Shown here: positions 58,902 through 64,000 of the stretch, piece by piece
How the letters are laid out: every line of letters starts with the position of its first letter
Numbering within the stretch: position 1 is the first letter of the stretch
From: Enterobacteriaceae bacterium RIT693
Lineage (GTDB): Bacteria > Pseudomonadota > Gammaproteobacteria > Enterobacterales > Enterobacteriaceae
Length of the DNA: 64,000 nucleotides
Direction of reading: 5' to 3'
Assembly: GCA_009668225.1 (NCBI GenBank)
Contig: WJYK01000001.1
Coordinates: 310,001-374,000 of the forward strand
Position numbers and translations under genes: made by a program
The notes under the pieces: model-generated
The model's database searches: none
What the model was told of the DNA's origin: nothing
Seen by the model: the letters and a program-made list of their open reading frames with translations, nothing else

Positions 58902-60188
58902 ATGACTGATACTAAAGCAAACCTCACCCTAAATGGTGACGATGCTCTCGAACTTGATGTGCTAAAGGGCACGCTAGGTCAGGATGTAATTGATATCCGT
59001 AGTCTTGGTTCTAAAGGTGTATTTACTTTTGACCCGGGTTTCACCTCTACCGCATCCTGCGAATCTAAAATCACTTATATCGACGGTGACGAAGGCATTC
59101 TTTTGCACCGCGGCTTCCCGATTGACCAACTGGCCACCGAATCCAGCTATCTGGAAGTGTGCTACATCCTGCTAAACGGCGAAAAGCCGACGCAGGAACA
59201 GTTCGACGAATTCAAAACCACCGTTACCCGCCATACCATGATTCACGAGCAGATTACCCGTCTGTTCCACGGATTCCGTCGCGACTCGCATCCGATGGCC
59301 GTGCTGTGCGGCGTGACCGGTGCGCTGGCGGCCTTCTACCACGACTCCCTTGACGTGAATAACCCACGCCACCGTGAAATCGCGGCATTCCGCCTACTGT
59401 CTAAAATGCCGACCGTAGCAGCAATGTGTTACAAGTATTCGATTGGTCAGCCGTTCGTTTACCCGCGCAACGACCTCTCCTATTCGGCTAACTTCCTGAA
59501 CATGATGTTCTCTACACCATGCGAAGAGTACAAAGTTAACCCAATTCTGGAACGCGCAATGGACAGGATCCTGATCCTGCACGCTGACCATGAACAGAAC
59601 GCGTCTACTTCCACCGTGCGTACCGCAGGTTCCTCCGGCGCTAACCCGTTTGCGTGTATCGCCGCGGGTATCGCTTCCCTGTGGGGACCGGCTCACGGCG
59701 GCGCGAACGAAGCTGCGCTGAAAATGCTGGAAGAGATCAGCACCGTTGAGCACATTCCAGAATTTATCCGTCGCGCCAAAGACAAAAACGACTCGTTCCG
59801 CCTGATGGGCTTCGGCCACCGCGTGTACAAAAACTACGACCCGCGCGCCACCGTAATGCGTGAAACCTGCCACGAAGTGCTGAAAGAGCTGAACCTGAAG
59901 GATAACAACCTGCTGGAAGTGGCGATGGAGCTGGAACACATCGCGCTGAACGACCCGTACTTCATCGAGAAGAAACTCTACCCGAACGTCGACTTCTACT
60001 CCGGCATCATCCTGAAGGCGATGGGCATCCCATCCTCCATGTTTACCGTCATCTTCGCGATGGCGCGTACCGTGGGCTGGATTGCGCACTGGAACGAAAT
60101 GCACGACGACGGCATCAAAATCGCCCGTCCACGTCAGCTGTATACCGGCTACGATAAGCGTGATTTCAAATCCGACCTCAAAAAGTAA
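58902..60188 (+). CDS. gltA: Citrate synthase GltA (type II)
   Basis: This 428-residue hexameric, NADH-sensitive citrate synthase has catalytic His regions [15 protein letters not shown] (about 225-239) and [15 protein letters not shown] (about 262-276), [14 protein letters not shown] (about 305-318) and the catalytic aspartate in [14 protein letters not shown] (about 363). An AAGGAG ribosome site precedes the ATG. Monocistronic, transcribed away from sdh, with a terminator shared with nei. Confidence 0.97.
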   Translation: MTDTKANLTLNGDDALELDVLKGTLGQDVIDIRSLGSKGVFTFDPGFTSTASCESKITYIDGDEGILLHRGFPIDQLATESSYLEVCYILLNGEKPTQEQFDEFKTTVTRHTMIHEQITRLFHGFRRDSHPMAVLCGVTGALAAFYHDSLDVNNPRHREIAAFRLLSKMPTVAAMCYKYSIGQPFVYPRNDLSYSANFLNMMFSTPCEEYKVNPILERAMDRILILHADHEQNASTSTVRTAGSSGANPFACIAAGIASLWGPAHGGANEAALKMLEEISTVEHIPEFIRRAKDKNDSFRLMGFGHRVYKNYDPRATVMRETCHEVLKELNLKDNNLLEVAMELEHIALNDPYFIEKKLYPNVDFYSGIILKAMGIPSSMFTVIFAMARTVGWIAHWNEMHDDGIKIARPRQLYTGYDKRDFKSDLKK

Positions 60189-60207
60189 TATTTTAACTTT
60201 CTGAGTA

Positions 60208-60238
60208 AAAAACGCGCCCGATGGCGCGTTTTTTTTAT
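60208..60238. terminator. Bidirectional terminator between gltA and nei
   Basis: ACGCGCC-CGAT-GGCGCGT (60213-60230) flanked by an A-run and TTTTTTTT. It ends gltA, and the minus-strand side lies just after the nei stop. Confidence 0.88.
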
Positions 60239-61026
60239 TTCTGACAGGCAGGGCACCAGTAGAATGGTCTTGAAGAGAGCATTGTTTTTTCAATTATCCC
60301 TCCGCAGCGCTCGCACGGCTCTCCGGCACGATGAAACACCCTGAAGCTAAAGATTGCTCCGTGATGTTTATTTTCATCCACCTGCCCTCGCGTCCGATAA
60401 GAAAGGCGTGGAATCGCCAGCAGAACCGCGGCAAAACGCTCAGCCTGCTCAGCGGTGAGATCTTCGGCGCGGTGATGAGGCGCAAGCCCGGCTTCCCAAA
60501 GAATCTCCACCCGAAGATAGTTACCCAGCCCGGCCAAAAACGCCTGCTCCAACAGCAGGCCGCTGAACTGCCTGCGGCGAAACCTCGGCGACAGCAGACG
60601 CGCTTTAACCTGTTCCACCGTCAGCGTCTCGTCCAGCACATCGGGCCCTACACGCAGCAGGAAGGGATGTTTCTCGAGCTGTTCCTGCTCCAGCATTTCA
60701 ATGTCCGAAGCGCTATACAGCAAAATGGCCTTTTCAGCCGTTTGCAGACGAACCCGCAGCACTCGCTTAGTTTCTGGCTCTTTATTAGCCTCAACCACTC
60801 GCCAGACGCCGTACAGCTGGTTATGGCTGTACAACGTTAAGCCATTAGAAAAATGCGTCAGCATCGCCTTGCCTCGGGTTTCAATCCGCTCAATAGTCTT
60901 ACCCTTGAGCATGGTCTCAAACGGCTTTAGCTCTTCAAAAGCAAACCAGGCTTCAGTTAACGGCTCACCGCCCACGGCGGCTTCAAGCTTGTCCGCCGCG
61001 CGGCGTATTTCTGGTCCTTCCGGCAT
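60235..61026 (-). CDS. nei: Endonuclease VIII (Nei) DNA glycosylase
   Basis: This 263-residue Fpg/Nei glycosylase excises oxidised pyrimidines. Starting at [20 protein letters not shown] exposes Pro2 (the Schiff-base nucleophile after Met removal) and Glu3. It has [11 protein letters not shown] near 225 and the C-terminal zinc finger CERCGG...WCPACQ. Two upstream in-frame residues (MS) are not family-like. It lies 18 bases downstream of pxpC; pxpA, which separates them in E. coli, is absent. Confidence 0.95.
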   Translation of the reverse strand: MPEGPEIRRAADKLEAAVGGEPLTEAWFAFEELKPFETMLKGKTIERIETRGKAMLTHFSNGLTLYSHNQLYGVWRVVEANKEPETKRVLRVRLQTAEKAILLYSASDIEMLEQEQLEKHPFLLRVGPDVLDETLTVEQVKARLLSPRFRRRQFSGLLLEQAFLAGLGNYLRVEILWEAGLAPHHRAEDLTAEQAERFAAVLLAIPRLSYRTRGQVDENKHHGAIFSFRVFHRAGEPCERCGGIIEKTMLSSRPFYWCPACQK

Positions 61027-61044
61027 ACTCAACTCCCTGAAACG

Positions 61045-61977
61045 TTACTCTTCCTGCGCCAGTTGCCAGGCAATCTGTTCAAGATAAAGCGCCTGCTCGC
61101 GGCACGCTTTCAGCGCCTCTTCCAGCGAACACGGCACAAAATGAATGGGCTCCCCCAGCCTGACCTGTGCCAGATGGTAAAGATCGGCCTCAATCACACA
61201 GGCAATGCGGGGGTAGCCGCCGGTGGTCTGGGCATCATTCATCAGCACAATAGGCTGGCCATTAGGCGGCACCTGAATGACCCCGGGCAGCAGACCGTGG
61301 GACAGCATCTCTCGCTGAGTCGTTCGTTCCAGCTCCGGCCCCTGTAGCCGATAGCCCATGCGGTTGCTTTGTGGGCTGATTTGCCAGGCAAGACGCCAGA
61401 AACTCTCCTGTGCCGCCTGACTAAACTCCCGGTATTCCGGCCCGGCTAATGCGCGAATGCGGTTACCCCACAGCAGCTGTTTTACGCCCCGTGAACGCTG
61501 AAATTTGTGCTGAGATTTCCGTAAAGGAATCTGGTCGCCATCACGCAACAGGCGTCCGTCATGGCCGCCAATACCAGCTTTAAGGTCAGTGCTGTAAGAG
61601 CCCATTACCTCTGGGACATCTAAGCCACCGTCAACGGCAAGGTAGCTACGCATTCCGTGCGTCGGTTTTTTTAACGTTAACCTTTGCCCTTTTTTAACCG
61701 GCAGCCGCCAGCCTGTCCACACGACTTTGCCATCCAGATCCGCATGACAACCTGCGCCAGTCAGTGCAAACCAGCCGCTGCGCCCAAACTCTACAACACA
61801 CTGTCCAAGTGTGATTTCCAGCGCCGGCGTGTCTGGCCTATTCCCCACCAATAAATTGGCCACTGAGATAGCCGGTGTATCCAGCGCACCGCAGCGGCTA
61901 ACGCCGAGCTGGCGAAGCCCTTCACGACCGGTATCCTGCACGCTGGTCTGTAGACCGGCGCGAATAATTTTCAGCAT
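61045..61977 (-). CDS. pxpC: 5-oxoprolinase subunit PxpC (YbgK)
   Basis: This 310-residue biotin-dependent-carboxyltransferase-like protein starts [20 protein letters not shown]. It has [17 protein letters not shown] (about 30), [18 protein letters not shown] (about 109-126) and [19 protein letters not shown] (about 237-255). With PxpA and PxpB it forms ATP-dependent 5-oxoprolinase. It overlaps pxpB by seven bases. Confidence 0.94.
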   Translation of the reverse strand: MLKIIRAGLQTSVQDTGREGLRQLGVSRCGALDTPAISVANLLVGNRPDTPALEITLGQCVVEFGRSGWFALTGAGCHADLDGKVVWTGWRLPVKKGQRLTLKKPTHGMRSYLAVDGGLDVPEVMGSYSTDLKAGIGGHDGRLLRDGDQIPLRKSQHKFQRSRGVKQLLWGNRIRALAGPEYREFSQAAQESFWRLAWQISPQSNRMGYRLQGPELERTTQREMLSHGLLPGVIQVPPNGQPIVLMNDAQTTGGYPRIACVIEADLYHLAQVRLGEPIHFVPCSLEEALKACREQALYLEQIAWQLAQEE

Positions 61978-62627
61978 ATGCCTTCCTTCTGCGGCACAAA
62001 ACGCACGCTGTCTCCGGGCAATAATAAAGTGGGTGATGATTTGCCAGGGTTAAACAAGCTGAGCGGAGTGCGGCCGATAATTTGCCAGCCGCCCGGCGTC
62101 GCCAGCGGATAAATGCCGGTTTGGCTACCGCCGATGCCCACGGAGCCGGCGGCAACCTGCAGTCGGGGCTCTGCCCGGCGCGGCGTGGTGAGGGTTTCAG
62201 GCAATCCCCCCAAATAAGCAAACCCGGGCTGGAAGCCGAGGAAATAGACAATGTATTCAGCACTGGAATGCAGGGCGACCACCTGAGCGGGAGTGAGATC
62301 GTTCTGGCGAGCTACTGCGTCAAGATCGGGCCCGGCTTCACCGCCATAAACTACCGGGATCTCAATCCGGCGAGGCGTGGGTATTACCGCCTCACTTTCT
62401 TCCCACCAGCGCTGGAGCCATTCAATGCCATCCAGCGCCAGCCGCTGAGGATCTTTCAGCACAACGGTGATGTTATTCATGCCCGGAATGGCCTCTTTCA
62501 CCTCATCAGAGGCATTCAGGCGATCCAACAGCCCCCAAATACGCTGCTGGCTGGCGAGCATGACGGGAGGCTCCAGTTCCAGAACCACCGCTTTTTCACC
62601 GAGTAAATAACAGCGAGCTCGTTGCAC
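61971..62627 (-). CDS. pxpB: 5-oxoprolinase subunit PxpB (YbgJ)
   Basis: This 218-residue cyclophilin-like subunit has [16 protein letters not shown] (about 90-105), [17 protein letters not shown] (about 128-144) and [20 protein letters not shown] (about 157-176). It acts with PxpC in ring opening of 5-oxoproline. The gene is coupled to pxpC and lies 13 bases after ybgI. Confidence 0.95.
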   Translation of the reverse strand: MQRARCYLLGEKAVVLELEPPVMLASQQRIWGLLDRLNASDEVKEAIPGMNNITVVLKDPQRLALDGIEWLQRWWEESEAVIPTPRRIEIPVVYGGEAGPDLDAVARQNDLTPAQVVALHSSAEYIVYFLGFQPGFAYLGGLPETLTTPRRAEPRLQVAAGSVGIGGSQTGIYPLATPGGWQIIGRTPLSLFNPGKSSPTLLLPGDSVRFVPQKEGIC

Positions 62628-62640
62628 AGGCCCTCCAGAA

Positions 62641-63384
62641 TCAGGCTGGGTTTGGGATATCGATAAAAATAACGTCGAGATCGGTTTCGCTGTTTAGCCA
62701 GTCGCTCAGCGCCTGGATACCGCCGCGTTCAGTGGCATGATGGCCAGCAGCGTAGAAGTGCAGCCCCTGCTCGCGGGCCGAATGAATCGTCTGCTCGGAA
62801 ACCTCGCCGGTAATAAACGCATCCACGCCAAAACGTGCCGCGCTATCGATAAAGCCCTGCCCGCCGCCGGTACACCACGCCACGCGGCGAATCTGATCCG
62901 GGCCGGTATCGCCGCACCACAGCGGCGTGCGGCCTAATCGCATTTCAATCCAGGAGGCAAGCTCAACGCCGGAAAGCGGCGTCGGGAATTCACCCCACGG
63001 CACCAGAGGCTCAACTTCCCCTTTTGTTTCAATGCCCAGCAGCGCACCCAACTGGGCGTTATTGCCCAACTGCGGATGGGCATCGAGGGGTAAATGCCAG
63101 CCGTAAAGATTGATATCGTTCGCCAGCAGCGTCTTAAGGCGATTACGCTTCATGCCGCGAATGACCGGTGATTCGTTTTTCCAGAAATAGCCATGGTGCA
63201 CAATCACCGCGTCGGCCTGCTGACGCACGGCTTCATCCAGCAGCGCCTGGCTGGCGGTGACGCCGGTAACGATCTTGCGGATCTCTTCCCGGCCCTCAAC
63301 CTGCAGGCCATTCGGGGCGTAATCACTGATTGCCGCGCTGTTCAGCTTGTCATTAATCAGGCGTTCCAGTTCACTGTTTTTCAT
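62641..63384 (-). CDS. ybgI: YbgI, NIF3-family metal-binding protein
   Basis: This 247-residue protein starts at [15 protein letters not shown]; an adjacent upstream ATG gives one extra Met. NIF3/DUF34 motifs are [13 protein letters not shown] (about 58-70), [10 protein letters not shown] and the C-terminal [18 protein letters not shown] (about 205-222), whose histidines bind a dimetal centre. Proposed as a GTP cyclohydrolase type 1 or cofactor-damage enzyme; not settled. It lies 15 bases downstream of phr. Confidence 0.93.
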   Translation of the reverse strand: MKNSELERLINDKLNSAAISDYAPNGLQVEGREEIRKIVTGVTASQALLDEAVRQQADAVIVHHGYFWKNESPVIRGMKRNRLKTLLANDINLYGWHLPLDAHPQLGNNAQLGALLGIETKGEVEPLVPWGEFPTPLSGVELASWIEMRLGRTPLWCGDTGPDQIRRVAWCTGGGQGFIDSAARFGVDAFITGEVSEQTIHSAREQGLHFYAAGHHATERGGIQALSDWLNSETDLDVIFIDIPNPA

Positions 63385-63399
63385 CATTATTCTCTTCGG

Positions 63400-64000
63400 T
63401 TATTTTCTTGCTGCTTCATAAGCGGCAAGCGTATTCAGTCGGGCCTGCTTATGGTCAACAATCGGGCGCGGGTAGTCCAGCGTTTGCTTTTGTTTATCAG
63501 CCCAGGCCCATGGGGAATGGATTTGCTTGCCGGGAACCGCTTTCAGCTCCGGCAGCCAGTGGCGGATAAAGTCGCCGTCCGTGTCGAAGCGCTCGCCCTG
63601 GGTTGTCGGGTTAAAAATACGAAAATAGGGCGCGGCATCGGTACCGGTGGAAGCGGCCCACTGCCAGCCGCCGTTGTTAGCCGCCAGGTCGCCGTCAATC
63701 AGTTGGGACATAAAGTAGCGCTCACCCTGCCGCCAGTCGATCAGCAAATCCTTTACCAGGAAACTCGCCACAACCATGCGTAAGCGGTTATGCATCCAGC
63801 CCGTTTGGTTCAGCTGGCGCATCGCCGCATCGACAATCGGGTAGCCGGTTTTCCCCTGCTGCCAGGCTTCAAGCCGCGCATCATCCCCGCTCCAGCGAAC
63901 CTTATCGGTCCAGGCGATAAACGGACGATGACGGCTAAGTTTCGGGTAAGCGACCATCAGGTGGCGGTAAAATTCGCGCCAGATAAGTTCGTTGAGCCAG
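63400..64000 (-). CDS. phr: Deoxyribodipyrimidine photolyase Phr (C-terminal part)
   Basis: The frame stays open to the window edge, beginning WLNELIWREFYRHLM, so the 5' part lies outside. About 199 C-terminal residues are visible, covering the FAD-binding domain: GKTGYPIVDAAMRQLNQTGW, MHNRLRMVVASFLVKDLLIDW, DGDLAANNGGWQWAASTGTD and FNPTTQGERFD. It repairs cyclobutane pyrimidine dimers using light. In E. coli dtpD separates phr from ybgI; here they are adjacent. Confidence 0.95.
   Translation of the reverse strand, partial: WLNELIWREFYRHLMVAYPKLSRHRPFIAWTDKVRWSGDDARLEAWQQGKTGYPIVDAAMRQLNQTGWMHNRLRMVVASFLVKDLLIDWRQGERYFMSQLIDGDLAANNGGWQWAASTGTDAAPYFRIFNPTTQGERFDTDGDFIRHWLPELKAVPGKQIHSPWAWADKQKQTLDYPRPIVDHKQARLNTLAAYEAARK

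Overview
This is a 64 kb stretch of chromosome from a member of the Enterobacteriaceae. Almost every protein can be paired by eye with a gene of the E. coli K-12 ybhF-to-phr interval (about minutes 16 to 18). The order is collinear and the divergence is moderate, so the organism is a relative of E. coli and not E. coli itself. I cannot name the genus from the sequence alone. There are no phage genes, insertion sequences, rRNA or CRISPR arrays, and base composition looks even apart from AT-rich intergenic regions.

Layout. 1-4.3 kb: YbhFSR ABC exporter, YbhQ and the Bax-inhibitor-like YbhL. 4.3-7.2 kb: moaABCDE operon (reverse) behind a molybdenum-cofactor RNA leader. 7.4-10.4 kb: ybhK and uvrB with its LexA box. 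10.4-12.7 kb: an accessory block absent from this position in E. coli. It holds a sigma54 promoter with NtrC-type sites driving an orphan, degenerate LivF/UrtE-type ATPase, followed by a toxin-antitoxin-like pair. 12.8-17.8 kb: divergent biotin genes bioBFCD and bioA around a BirA operator. 17.8-22.2 kb: ybhB, a small secreted protein, ybhC, pgl and ybhA. 22.2-27.5 kb: molybdate genes modABC, acrZ, modE and modF. 27.6-32 kb: galETKM with both Gal operators. 32-37.7 kb: gpmA (Fur box), aroG (TyrR box), ybgS, zitB, pnuC and nadA (NadR box). 37.8-38.7 kb: a tRNA-Lys cluster with truncated tRNA-end repeats. 38.8-44.4 kb: the Tol-Pal operon ybgC-tolQRAB-pal-cpoB. 44.6-47.7 kb: cydABX-ybgE. 48.5-60.2 kb: the TCA block sdhCDAB-sucABCD and divergent gltA. 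60.2-64 kb: nei, pxpC, pxpB, ybgI and the C-terminal part of phr.

The genes fall into a few working groups. One group is molybdate import (modABC), its regulator (modE) and cofactor synthesis (moa). A second is the galactose Leloir pathway with glycolytic gpmA and pgl. A third is aerobic energy metabolism: the TCA enzymes, succinate dehydrogenase and cytochrome bd oxidase. A fourth is the envelope Tol-Pal machine. Against the E. coli map, ybhMN-clsB-ybhP, mngRAB, pxpA, dtpD and the tRNA-Val genes are missing from their expected places.

The most interesting regions are the nitrogen-type promoter feeding one ABC ATPase with no recognisable signature loop (10.9-11.8 kb), the adjacent TA-like pair with a perfect palindrome at its promoter (11.8-12.7 kb), and the tRNA-derived repeats at 37.8-38.5 kb.
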